From positions 62,259,254-62,323,253 of the forward strand of contig CM069590.1 of NCBI GenBank assembly GCA_035771175.1: a stretch of DNA of 64,000 bases, read 5' to 3'. The position numbers and the translations under genes were made by a program. Positions 11,950 through 24,480 of the stretch are shown here, piece by piece (the first letter of the stretch is position 1; each line of letters opens with the position of its first letter). Below the pieces are notes generated by a model that made no database searches, had not been told where the DNA came from, and worked only from the letters and a program-made list of their open reading frames with translations. This DNA is from Paratinospora sagittata (Eukaryota > Streptophyta > Magnoliopsida > Ranunculales > Menispermaceae).

Positions 11950-12812
11950 AAGAAGCCGCCAAAATCTTCCATATAGTAGTTGGATCTTGTGTACAGATGT
12001 GAATGTTAGTTCAGAATTAGTCCAGTGAGTTGTTCCCTTCAAGCTTCCTAAACAGACGTAATGAAATCTCTTGGTGGCCATTGGTTTTGATACCGGGGCA
12101 GATTGATGTAAGTAGAACTTGGTGCACAAGGAACAGTTATTGGAGTTTGGTGTGAAGAAGCTTTTGTAAGCTGCCCGCCATCCATGGTTCCAAGATGTGG
12201 CAATTGGGGGAGAGGGAGAAGTGTATTGATCAGAGGTTTTAGGTTACATCGTTTCAGGGATAGGAAATGTTTGATAACTCTTTTAAGGTGTTCAGGATTT
12301 GCAAGATTTTGGTTTGGAGTTGTGACTAGATTTCATTTTGTCCAACACAGTATATTGGCTTCTTCTTGGTTGATCATAGCTTTGCTATGCAGGGCAAGAA
12401 CCATCATTATATGGTTGCTAATGGCTTGAATTGCCCGTGTTAAGAACTGCTTTGCTGTGTGTTGTGATCATAACCAGTAGCACTATAGTAATGCATATGG
12501 ATAAAACACCACAATAGTTGTGATGAAATGTTATGGGTGTTTTCGTTAGAGGGATTATTAGTAAAAATTAATTTTTCTGAGGTATCTTGTAAAACCTAGC
12601 AAGCTAGAATCAGATAGATAGGGTGCATGGTAAAGAATTTTTTCTGAGAAAGTACCGAAATATGTAATGGGCATGAGAAACAGCGTAAACAACTAAGCCA
12701 GTGATACAGCAACTAGAGTTTTCGATGCTAAGAGAAGCTCAGAAAGTTAAAATGAATTTTGAGCAGAAAATGTTTACACTTAATTGAGAAATAAATTTAT
12801 GCAATCAGTTTC
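11950..12812. other. Convergent 3' regions of the DUF632 and Myb/SANT-like genes
   Basis: No coding feature supported. 11950-12500 is probably 3' UTR of the plus-strand DUF632 gene, and the DNA just below 12813 is 3' UTR of the minus-strand gene. Confidence 0.4.
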
Positions 12813-13860
12813 TCATTCTATGGAACCAGATGAAGCGTTACACTTTCCCTTCAGCCACACCAATCTTCTTTCAACTTTGAGAGACATGAATGTCTCTCTC
12901 GCATTTGGTTTGTCAAACAGATCTAGAGCTGCATAATAGAGGTGATCCTCAACACCTTGCATCTCATCTAATGCCTTAACACAGTTAGATATAGAAAATC
13001 TGTCACTGCCATGGACGACCAAATCCGCCCTCAGCTTCGACGCAGCCGCCATCTCTAAAATGGCTTTGGCCATGACATCACTGACTACAGCACGCTTTCT
13101 CTTGCGATGACCTGAACTAGGCTCTGTAATGGATTGAAATTTACTTGGTTCATTTGGTATGTTTTCATCATCGTCTGTGCTTGAAGATGAATCCTCCTGT
13201 ACAAAAATGGATGGTCCTTCAGAATCAATAGACATGCCTGCAGCTTTTGGACATGGTAATAATGGAGTCTCTATGTCCAATTTAACAGGATTGTTCAAAT
13301 GGTCATGGTTTCCATTGGCTTTTGAGTCGGAGAAAATGATGCAAAGTTGTCTGTAAATAGGACAGCCACCGGTTCTAATGACCTCAGCATCAGGATGCAC
13401 CTGTTGAGGAATATAAAGACCCTCTTAAAAACAATAAAAGGTTAAGGGTTTCTAGGTGATGGAATTAAATCAAAGAAGTCGAAAATGTTACCTTGATGTA
13501 TTCTTCCCACACTGCATCATTAGCTATTACCATTCTTCGTGATTCATCCCAACTAAAGTCATTTAGATCAAGAAGTGATTTCACAGCAGTGTACTGCCTC
13601 CTGAGAACACAATATCGGTTCTTCAACTGCTCCTTGTCCCATTTGAGACCTGTCTTTTGACAGAATTCTTCGCATGTATATTTCCATGCTTTCTTGCCAA
13701 AAGAATTGTTTTTCTTATTCCCATTTAGAACCTGCGCAGCCAATAAATCTGCGAGTACCTTTGTGAGGTACATTGTCCACTTTGCTCTAGGAGGATCCTG
13801 CTTAGACTTTTGGTTAGTGGGCTTAATTGGCCAACTTGATCTATTTGTCTGGCTAGCCAT
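12813..13860 (-). CDS. Myb/SANT-like DNA-binding domain protein (LIMYB-like)
   Basis: Two exons on the minus strand, 13860-13492 and 13400-12813, join in phase 0 across a GT-AG intron and give 318 residues. Residues about 24-119 form a Myb/SANT-like domain of the Myb_DNA-bind_3 type. Its landmarks are RAKWT at the start, an FGKKAWKY helix, LKNRYCVLRRQY and a conserved W in FSWDE. The C-terminal part (IS-CVKALDEMQGVEDHLYYAALDLF, split here as a pattern, then RRLVWLKGKC) is typical of L10-interacting MYB domain proteins. The middle is Ser/Asp-rich with a basic RKRKR patch that could be a nuclear localisation signal. The start MASQTNRSSW was preferred over the ATG 45 codons upstream, because the extra stretch is hydrophobic and unlike the family. 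It is probably a nuclear transcription or ribosomal-protein-linked regulator; the exact role is unknown. Confidence 0.85.
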
Positions 13861-15360
13861 CTGTTTCAGAACCACATTTTCGAGTGAGGCAAGGTAGAAT
13901 TCATGTGAAAAAACTAAAGCCAGTGAATATTGAAAAAGAAAAAGAAAAAGAAAACAAAGAAATAGCCATACTCTTCCAAACAACCAAGGGAACAAGCATC
14001 ATATGTTGCTATTCGAAAGAATTGAAAAGCTCATTTGCCCCATTCAACATTTTATCAGATGAGTGCCTACTCCCAAAACATGGCAAGTCTCAAATCTCAA
14101 CTCAACTGCAATTAAGTCTTTTCCCAACTACATGGGGTCAGCTACATGAATCTGCGCTTTCTCCACCACTCCACTCGATCTAGGGAAAGTCAACATTTAA
14201 ATTACAAATAATTATATCTTTCTTAAATTGCAAATGGTAGGTCCCAAATCTCTCTTATAAAAAAACTCACATATCGAGCGAAACAATCCAAAATCCAAAG
14301 GAAGCATAAAACTACATTCAAATGTAAAGGTTGCGTTTGGTTTTTAGAATCCAAAAACAGTTTTCCGAGATTTACAAAGAAAACATGTTTTTAGAAAATC
14401 GTTTTTCAATTTTTTACTTTTTGAGTTGTATTTTAGTTTCTGAATCAAGAACCAAACGCAGCCTTTAATATTCTCATATGTTTAAATATTAGCAATTTAA
14501 CACACCATTTTATACACAACATGACATGAATCTGAGATTGATTTTACATTAGGAAGCTTTTTTACCCTCTTTTCTCCTCGAGGTAGATAGAGATGGAACA
14601 TGCTGCTTGTTTTTCAATTACTCCTATTATCAATAGGAATTAACTGCTACAGAATCTTTGACAAAAAAAAAAAAAAAAAAAAAACTGCTATAGAATCACC
14701 AAAAAAAAAGGACCTGAAACAGCCTCAGAAGGGACTATTAACAAGTCAAAATATTTCCTTACTTCGTTTATTGCCCATGTTCTATCCTGAGCCCATCCAA
14801 AAACAAGAAACACTACGCTGCACTAACTGAGACCTAAGATAAGATTAGAGAAATCCTCCAAAACCTATCCTCTTCTCAATCAATTAAATCATTTAAAATA
14901 AAGAACAAACCAAATATTACTCTTCCCACAAAAGTCCTCTTGAATCCCTACTTCAAATGCCAATCATGGTTCCGAAGTTACACTTGTTTCGCAATCAGAT
15001 TCTACCATCGTTACCAAAAGATCTCGTCTAAATGCACCAATCTATTAAGCCCTAAAATGGTGTTGTGCCCCAAGTTTTGAGCTCTGATTTGAACACATTA
15101 CAACCCTAAGAACCCTAGATTTCCCGGGGCGAAGTTCTGTCCTAAAGAAAAACTAATAAGCTTTGCATTTCTTAAATCAATTTGAAGATTTTGAGACCCT
15201 AGAATTTTATACTCTGGCCAGCATTGGCTAGGCAATCGAAGAACAGAAACACAAAAAAATAAGAACAGAAGAAAGATGAAACCCTAACCCGTCCGGCGTC
15301 GGATCTTCGATGATCTGTTTGGGTGAAGCTCGAGCCAGATTATCGCGTTTTCAGTTTAAT
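13861..15360 (-). other. 5' region of the Myb/SANT-like gene, probably with a 5'-UTR intron
   Basis: No coding sequence. A telo-box AAACCCTAA lies at 15279-15287 beside GC-richer DNA (15285-15350) that resembles a transcribed leader. If so, the region between it and the ATG at 13860 would be a 5'-UTR intron. This is inference from composition. Confidence 0.3.
14329..14463. mobile_element. MITE-like element, 135 bp
   Basis: The ends are near-perfect terminal inverted repeats: GGTTGCGTTTGGTTTTT on the left, and the complement of AAGAACCAAACGCAGCC on the right. The interior is AT-rich and non-coding. The G-CGTTTGGTT end type is common among short non-autonomous plant DNA transposons. I could not settle the target duplication or the superfamily. 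Confidence 0.65.
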
Positions 15361-15546
15361 GCGATATTGAAAAAAGTCGTTTTTGGAATCATTAGTGAGC
15401 TATTCTGATTTTGGGAATAACACGTTTTTTCTTTAAAACGTCAGCGTGCTAAAGAACCTTTTTACCCTGTTTACGGGAAGAGTCCCAACTGGCCCTTTAA
15501 CTGTAGCAAGTCCCTTTTTTTTTAAGGAGCATCTCCATGCCCTTGG

Positions 15547-15782
15547 GGCTCGTTTGGCGTAAGAAATATAATTGGATAAGATTAAAAAATTAAAAAAAAT
15601 TTGACAAAAACTTATTATAATGAGATAAAAATATTTTTTTTTTATCATCACTATTTCATCTCATTACAATGAGATAAAAATAAATATGAGATTATTTTTT
15701 ATCTCATCTTGGTCGGCTACTAAACATGGGCTTGGGACTAAAAAAAGTCATCTCTTATCCAATTCTGTACACTAACCGAGCC
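15547..15782. mobile_element. MITE-like element, about 236 bp
   Basis: The left end GGCTCGTTTGGCG pairs with the complement of the right end CACTAACCGAGCC. Inside both ends there is ATTGGATAAGA, also inverted. The interior is AT-rich with repeated GAGATAAAAA blocks and no coding potential. Confidence 0.6.
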
Positions 15783-16864
15783 TTTATGAATTGTAAAAAA
15801 ATTAAATATCATATAGGATAAATAAATATTAAATTAAAATAGACTTCTTCAATGAAACTATTACCGTTCACTGTCAAGTTGTAGTTACAAAAAAAAAAAA
15901 AAAAGACACTGTCAACATGGCCTTTTACTTTAAGAGGGTTTGTTGAATAGTCATTCTATTGTTGACTCAGTAAATCAATTATTTTATAAGTTTGATTAGA
16001 TTTAATAAAAAATAAAAAAATCAAATATTTAACACATAATCAAAATATGTATTTAAATGAAAGCATTGGAAAACATTTTTTAACTTGATTATTTATCAAG
16101 TAATATTTTATATTGTAAGAAGCAAGTCTATTGACATTAATGACATGACACTTTTCTTTAAAACACAATATCCAATGCTCTTATAAAACGTGATTCTGCC
16201 AAATAGTATTAATAGTTTTAGGTTATAATATTATCTAAATTATCCTATCAATGGCATATCCATCCATTGATTATTATAAATGTAACCATGATTTTAAATC
16301 AAATTTGAATTACATGGACTAGTACAAAAATTAGGGCAGTGTTTGGTTTAAGACTCAAAACAGTTTTTTTTTTCTTGGTACCCAAAAAAAAGTATAATTA
16401 GAAAACTTGAAAAATGATAACATGTCATTTTCCAAGTTTTTTTATTTTATTTTATTTTTTAAAAGAATATTAGAAAAGTAGATTTCAAAAGCTACTCCAT
16501 CAAACAAGTTTTTTATTATTTTCTTTTTTATTTACTATTTGAAAATTAAAAATAGTTTTTGGATTGTAAGAATCTATACAACTTATTATGATAATATTGT
16601 TCTCATCTCTAACTAACACCTCGATTGAGGCAACTTTTGCAAGGTACTTTTTAGATCAAAAGTAATTTTTGATGCGTTTGATAACATCTACTACTCTAAC
16701 CAAACTGAACTGAAAAAAAATAGTTTTTGTTGCTTTATGGAGAAGTTAGGTGAGAGAGGCACTTCTTTAAAAAAACTTGTTAGAAAAATATTAAAGTTGT
16801 ACTAAACTTTGTCTAAATAGTAGTTAAACACCTGCACTCTAATGATACAAGGATATAATGGAAT

Positions 16865-17047
16865 GGCCCTGTTTAGGGCAACTTCTGTGTTTGGTGACTT
16901 TGGTCCTAAACGCATTTTTTTCCCAAACGCAGCTCACGGAGAAGCAGGTAAGATTGAGCTTATGTAAATTGTATTGTTCCATTGCCAAAGCTGGTTTTCC
17001 AACAAGCTAATTAACACGCTGCTTCAACCGCAGAACCAAATAGGACC
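16865..17047. mobile_element. MITE-like element, about 183 bp
   Basis: The ends GGCCCTGTTTAG and CCAAATAGGACC are imperfect inverted complements. AAT flanks both sides and may be a 3-bp target duplication. The surrounding 15790-17150 is AT-rich with no gene. Confidence 0.45.
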
Positions 17048-17611
17048 AATGATTTAAGAACCAAAATTTAGATCAATTTATTGTAAATTGAATCAGAAAT
17101 CATTATAGTTAACACTTTCAAATCCAATTACAAAGTGGGTCGAATCTATTAGTTTTGTTTCGATGATAAAGGCATGTATTGTGAAGTATAAGACAACACG
17201 GCAAGGCCATATTAAAGGTCCAATAAGCAGTGAAACCATTTACTCGAGACTGCATTTTCATGCTTATCAGCCTGAAATTTACGCCAAAACAATGAATGAC
17301 CGACCCCCACTGCAGAGAAACTGCTTAATTATTCACACTGACAGAGAGCAAGAGCAAGATGACCTCTCTTTATCTACTACAGGCCTTCACATGAATATGA
17401 AACAACAAAAAGTTTTAACACTAAAATGACTGGAATGAGGAGAACTAAGCTCAATCTTTCAATTAACAGAGAAAGCTTTTTTAAACATCATCATTATTAC
17501 AACCAGGCCTAATGACAAGTTGACCTCTCTGGAGCTACATGCGCAGCCCCAAACAAACAGAATGTCAACTAAAAAGAAAAGACAGATAAAACAAAAAAGT
17601 GGTTCGTAGCC

Positions 17612-20600
17612 TTACGAAGTTCTCCACTGCAGTTCAATCTGAATACGCCCATTTTTTGAGTCGATGAGGTGGTACTTCTCATTGATTCGCTTATTGTTAA
17701 CGACATCTGATAGATTGATGTCGACGTAGCCCAGAGTTTCCTGAACAAAAGAAAGAACAAGGTTTCAACTACTAAAAACTATACGACCATAGATGCTATC
17801 AGCGCAATAAAGAATGTAAAAGAACATGGAAGTTGGGATTGGCGAATAATTATATGATAAATTATAAGGGTAAATTTAATATGTGATCCAGCAGCATACC
17901 TTAGGATGAAGTATCCCCATCCTTGATGAGGCACTGTGGACTTCCACATGTAGCTTATCATTTATGGGTGGTTCCTCCAACACAAAGCTAAACTCCTCTT
18001 CCCATCTTGGATCTCTATTTTTCCTTACATGCTGTACAGCATAAAATACATTACATAAGCAAGAGAAATATGGAAACCTAGACAAAGTAATAGAAGATAA
18101 AACAATTAACGCAATTGCATGGTAGAAAATGCAGTAAAAATGTTCTAACTACAGCACAAAAATCATAGAATGTATCCTCCTCGTTCTACAAGTGGAGAAA
18201 ATATATATCAGTTGACGCTGTAAGAAAGAAAAAGAGAAGAAACTAAATGAGTATCTACAGAGCCATAGTACAAAGTTGAAGCATTAGAATAGGTCAGACC
18301 TTTCAAAAGCATCTGTGGTGTTAATTTGCACTAAGTTAATGGAAAGGAAAAAAAAAAACAAGTATATTTTGCAGATACCATTAAAATAAGGTCAGGTTAT
18401 CAACATGATTTTAAAGGTTTAACATTTCAACTAATAATTTTTTCTTTTCTTTTTGCACCAGTTGAAAAGAAATAGACCTAATTTTGATAACATAAAATTT
18501 ACGAAAGAATAAAAGTTGCAACTTAACTTTTATTAGCTACCATCCATGGCGTAGGATATACCTTAGTTTTTCTCTCTTCCCCTCTGAAAAGAATCCGAAC
18601 ATATGGATTTGTGTGGTGCTTCCCTTCAACATCTTGGGCTTCATGGATAATAACGTAGAGCACACCACCACCAGCAGGTGTCCCTTCAGGAGCCTTTTCC
18701 ACGTCATTTGAATCTTCGAAATCTTTTGGCACATCACTCTCCTTAAAAGGCTTGTATGTTGCTTCCACAACAAGCTGCCCACGCGACTTCTCATTTTGGA
18801 CATCATTGGGCTCCAAAGTTTTCAACAGATCAAGAGTCATAACTTTTGGTTCGTCTGGAGTAAGATCTTTCAATGGGATAATGTTCAGACCCATCTTGTC
18901 ATGTTTGCCAACCTACCAATACAAAAAGAAAACATATAACCTGAAAAATACAAGATAGGAAATAAAACTTTACAGTGGAAACTAGCAAGCATACCTGTTC
19001 CCAATCGTAAACAATTATCTCCAAACATTGAGACTCGGGGTCCTTAACTACCACATTAAACTCTTCATTCCATTCTGGGTTCAAATTTTTATGCTTGACA
19101 GTTGTCTTCTTTGATGGAAGCTTATCGTCGGAGAGCTTTAATTTAACATAAGGGTCTGATGCTCCCAAAAGGTCTTTCTTTTTCAGCTTCATTGCCCGCA
19201 AAACCTTTACATGGAGAATTCCAACAGGCCTCCTCTGAGCTCTGCAAATTTCAAGGGAACATCAATCAGTCAAAAGGCCTAACTAAATCTTGGAAAACAT
19301 TGCTATGAAGTGTCAAAAACAAACTGAAGAAATATACTTTGCAGGGTCCATGATTGTCACTTCAAGGGTCTTGGGCCAGAGGTACATATTTGCAACTTGC
19401 TCCTTGATAAGCTCCTGCACGAAGAAAAAAAATTCAGCTTCTTAGAGGTGGTGGAGGGGAAAGGGGGTTTCACAAAATAGTCACATAAATCTCATAATTT
19501 CATCAAACAAATAGTAATGCTTCGATTTCAACAGGGTTTTGCATGAAATTCAGTTCACAGTTTCTTTCTGCTTGCATTTCAATGGAAGGCACCCTTTATT
19601 TTCCCAAAATATTTCAGGTAAATGCAAATTTTGATCTAAAAGGTCCTAATCTAGATGTGAATTAATAAGCCAAATCTCAAGCAAAAAAAATACATGATTT
19701 TGATGGAAATATTTTTCATCAGAACAAATTTCATTCAAACTTAATAATTACTCACTAGAGCTTAGATTCCTTTTTTGTTTCACTATACACACAAACACTA
19801 CACACTTTTCATTTTATGGTAAGATTTATCACAAAATAATGATACCTACATCAACAGTATCTCGTGCACATGTACAAAATTAATCAAAACTAGTCTTTTT
19901 CTCAACTTTTTTACATCAGCAATATTGAGTTAACAGATAATAATAATCAAATAAGACACCCAATTAACACCAGGTTTTTCTTCATCAGAAAGGAAACAGA
20001 GGCAAACTTGTCAACTTTTTCGAATGGCATCAATGTATACATCAACAAAATTTCCAGAATTTAAATTTCATCCTCACCCAAACAAAAGAAAAATAAGTGC
20101 AATAATAATATAAAACATCAAAAGAAAGCAGCTTACCTGGACAAATCTGTAGAGACCGGGTATGGACATAACATCTGCCCCAAGTAGCTTTAGGCCAAAG
20201 TCAACATGTGGCTGCAAAAACAAAAGACGAACAAATGAAAGGTTTTCCCTTGGTCAAAAATCAAACTGATGGAAATCCTTATTATGTCTGACAGTTCTTT
20301 TAGAAAATCAGAAAACAAGGAACTACATAAGCAAGAGGATGCCTGCACATTAAAGGAGCTTTTCCATTAAATGAGGTCCTGTTTTGGACAATATCACAAG
20401 GTTGGAAACAGCAAATGGGCTCAACCAGTAAACCCTTGGCATAAAGAAAACAAGGTAGTTTCACCTCAACTTAAACAAAAATAAATAACCATCAATTTTC
20501 AGTCCCCGACAAATTTGCAAACCAATCAAAAAGTATATAAAAACAATCCAAGTATGTATACCAATTATATAAACCTACCTTTTCCATGAGTGACACATAA

Positions 20601-23600
20601 ATTTTAGCAAAACAAGGAAAATTTGGAACCAGTGGCTTCAGGGTAATGCGTGGCATGGCAAAGACTTGCAAATCGACCACCTGAAATTCTCCAGCAGAAG
20701 AATGCTCTATTAACATATAACACCTTCAAATTCCAGACAACTACTTTTGACAAATTAACCAAATACACAAACCTGCATAGTTGCTTTTAATCCAAATGCT
20801 TTAACTGCAACAGTGACATTAGGATTTCCTGCCCATTTCAAGTAAGGTTCCATAATCAACTCCTTCTCATCCGTGACATAGACTTTCATCCCTGAGAGAA
20901 TTAAACAAAATATTAGTTCATAGAGTTAAGGCTAATCTGGAGAAAACCGAAGGCTCAAACTGTGAGTGAATTGTAAGTCTTGATGAAAATTGATCTAGCG
21001 GAGTGAAAAACAAGTGCATTGATGTTTGATGTGGGTACAAATTGTTAGATAAGACAACTTCTAGAAAACAAATACACAGATCCTATGTTATGTGCTTGAT
21101 GGGAGTTAGCAAACAGTGTGGGACAAATTGAACTCTAAGAAAATGGAGCATCACTTTCAAACAGGTTAGATAACAAGGAAGCACTTCATGATATGCAACA
21201 TCAAGGTCATTGAGAGAATGCTAGATAAAAGAGGCTGTGAAAAATACAGTTAAGGAACCAAACAAGAAAACACTAACACATTCCTGGTAATTCAACAGAA
21301 ATCACGTCAGATAAAAACAATATAATTTTCTAAATGCCATAAATCAATATTTATTGGTATACATTAGCAAAAAATACATGGTCCACAAGTGAAATAGTAT
21401 ACCAGGGGACCCTTATTGGTCAAAAAACATGTATAAATGTATCAGTCTAATATGAATGAAATGCAGAATAAGTACAGATGTGAAGGTATATCAAACTAAC
21501 CTTGAAAAGTTGGTGGCAAGGATCCCAATGTAAGTGCTTCAAATTCAACTGACTCAATTTTATATTTTGGAATTTGTTCAGCAATGATAGGTTTTGCAAT
21601 ATTCTTTGCTGTCTTGCAAATTGCCTAAATAAGAAAATTTCTCCATAAATACTCAAATGGAATACAGAAGAACACTAGCTTTCATTAATATATGTGTGTG
21701 TGTAACAAGTAAAAGCATGTACCTTATCCAGATAAGGCCACATATTTTCAATGAACTTGTTCAACCAGTCAATCTGGAGAAGCAAAAGGTTACAAACAAA
21801 CAATAAAAATGGGGAAAAAATTGAAACTAGTTATCAAAGATACATTGAATTGAAGCAATAGGTGATCTTAAGATTGACGTACACGATCATAGTCTGGATT
21901 TTTCACCCAAAGAGGTATCTCAGGCATAAGCCGCTGCAAAGTCTGTGGGTCTTGCTCAACCAGAGGACGAATTGTAGGATCCTGATCAAGCAAAAGTAAG
22001 GACATATGAGAATGCAAAAAACTGTATCGAAACATTCATACGATGCATTACATTCCAACTTATTTTTTATTCATGTTTTTTGATACACAAGGGTCGTTGC
22101 TTGGTGAAATCATAATGCATCTCATGTGTTTCACAAGCATTGAAAAGTGGCATGGACATTGGACAGCAATTGATCAAGTTGAAACACTGGAATCAAAATT
22201 TCACAGCCTTGGCAGATGAAAGACAAATTTTGCAGCTTTTTTAATTGGGAACAACAAAAAATTAATATATAAATAAGAAAGAGAGAAAGAGAAAATAAAG
22301 ACTAGGACAAGATGACCTAATAATAGCAAAACAAACAATTTGCAGCTGCACCAAACACAAGCCAAAATATATCGACTTAGCCATTGATAGAGCATCATGA
22401 AAGAAGCAAATTCATATAGTCGACCCCATATATTTGGAAAAGAGACTTTGTTGAGTTGAATTATGTATAACCCATAAAGCCCAAGAGAATTGGTCCTAGT
22501 GCCACTCCAGTAAGAGTCCTAATTAAACTTTCATAATTATTCCTCAAAAATCCTTTTTAATTCAGTGAAAACTGAAAAAAAAAAAAAAAAAAAAGTAGAG
22601 CTCCAAATATGTTAGACTTAATAAGTACATATCCATGAATAAAGGTAGACAAAAAATATGGTAATAACTTTTCCACCAGGTAAATTTGGTGCCAAAAACT
22701 GTTCTATGTAAGAATCCCATCTGCAACACTGTGCAAAAACTAAGCAAAACCACTCTTTGATAAGACCTGAACATCTTCTGATGACGCGGTAAGTAAGTAC
22801 CACTTATTTGAAGATAATTTCTCCACTGAAGGGGGGAAAACGAATAGTGCAATTTGACAATGAAAAGCAATCCGTGAGCCAAACAGACCACAATCTCTTC
22901 CTCATCATAATAAAATGCCTTCCTATTTTATCCATACGCTTCCTTTTCCAGGGTCAAAGTTGTGATCATAAAGCTTCTAATAATATGATTACTACCGAAT
23001 TGGACATGTCTTTCACCTACAATTTGCAACACAACAATAGCTAGATAGCACCAACTTACCCTTTTACATATATCAATGCTTACCCTACACAAAAGGTGAT
23101 GATAAACTAACGCTTGGCTTCAAATGTCAGCCTACCGAAAACAAGGCTCCTACTATCTTCAAATTCACTCAACCAACCATAGAATTAATACAATACCCTT
23201 CCTTTTCCTCGCTAACAGACGATTCATTTCATATCCAGAAAGCAAAAAACTCAAGTAAATATTCCAATCTTCCACTTTGTTAAATTTTGATGCTACTGAT
23301 TAAAATAACCAAAAAAAAAAAGGAACAAATCAAATGAAACTAATTTCTCCCAAATTTTTGCAGAACAAGTTCTCCTCATAGAGCAATATTCTTGGAGGAG
23401 ACAAGGCATCAAACATATCAATCACAGAACACGAAAATGAAAATCATGCACTTATAATTCAAACAAAATGTCGGGAAGCCTAAACTCAATCCCTAGTATA
23501 CTTGCAAACACGCAATATCATCAACATTCCTAACCTATACCAAATCAAACAAAACGAAGAGCAAAATAATTAGATTAAATTTCCGAAAAAAAAAGAGAGA

Positions 23601-23730
23601 AATGGGGGAAAGAACTCGCCTTGACATCAGAGGGCTGGAAATAGATGAAGAGAAAATACCCAATGACGAGACCTAAAGAAATCCCAACCCCAAATCCAAA
23701 AAAACCCATTATAGTACTCAAGAAACCCAT
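17612..23730 (-). CDS. SYT1: Plant synaptotagmin (SYT1/SYT2-like), SMP and two C2 domains
   Basis: Twelve exons on the minus strand join in frame to 538 residues: 23730-23620, 21981-21883, 21773-21723, 21624-21501, 20891-20773, 20680-20579, 20211-20137, 19414-19338, 19241-18995, 18912-18562, 18031-17900 and 17740-17612. Residues about 4-31 are an N-terminal membrane anchor (GFGVGISLGLVIGYFLF). An SMP lipid-transfer domain covers about 68-250, C2A about 257-360 and C2B about 417-515. Length and order match Arabidopsis SYT1 (about 541 residues), which tethers ER to plasma membrane at contact sites and supports membrane repair and stress tolerance. C2A keeps LGASDPYVK with its Asp, while C2B has HTNPYV with Asn at the equivalent place. 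All introns are GT-AG except intron 1, which begins GC (AAG then GCGAGT at 23619). The choice between the SYT1 and SYT2 paralogue is uncertain. Confidence 0.92.
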
Positions 23731-24480
23731 CTCGAATCACCCTTCAACCAACAAAAATGTCACCTCCTTCTCTCAAAAATTCAAGACTTTTATCCTTGCA
23801 GGATCCACTTTCTTCTGAAAATTTCCTTCCCAAATATCACAAATTCCTCTCCACCAAGACCAAAACGGTCAAAATTAACAAATACCCATCACCAATCTTC
23901 TCCAAAACTCTTCAAATCTCCACTCACGAAACGAAAATGCCAAAAACTGAAACGACCCAACAACACCACCACCACCACCACCTATTCGGCTATTCCTATT
24001 CTTTCTTGATCTGTCTCGTCATCATACCCCCATCTTAAAGAGCCACAAATTATCCCAATTTTGATCCCAATCCGACTACTAGCACTACTTTAAATGAAAA
24101 TGAAAAATTCAATAGAGCGTGAATTAGGGTGATGTCGGTAACGCTTGCCTGCGTGGTGGGTCACCCTTCGTTAAGTTTGAGAAGATGGGAAAAAAGAGAA
24201 AAATAAACGGCAAGCAACGGAAGATTGATGTCGACCAACGGACAAGAAAGCCACAGGCTTTTATTACAGTAACAGTAACGTTATATATCAGAGCCGTTCT
24301 CTTGAAGAGATCACAAATTCAACCGTTTTATTTATTACTATCCAATTTATTATTTATATTATTCCTAACTTGGCAAATTTTCACCTTTTTATTCCTTGGA
24401 TTATGTTCTGTACTTGGGGTTTTAGATTCTGGGGTTTGGTTTATTTTATTTTATTAAATCAATAAATAAGTAATGAAATT
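23731..24480 (-). promoter_or_regulatory. 5' UTR and promoter region of the synaptotagmin gene
   Basis: No coding feature. The first few hundred bases above the ATG at 23730 should be 5' UTR. A (CAC)n run at about 23962-23980 falls in this zone. No clear TATA element was assigned. Confidence 0.35.

Noticed and set aside
13861..13995. 45-codon N-terminal extension of the Myb/SANT-like protein
   Set aside because: It is hydrophobic, runs over a simple TTTTTC repeat and is unlike relatives; the ATG at 13860 gives the family-type start.
16329..16620. MITE with GTGTTTGG-like ends
   Set aside because: The left end looks like a MITE terminus, but I could not find a convincing inverted partner on the right.
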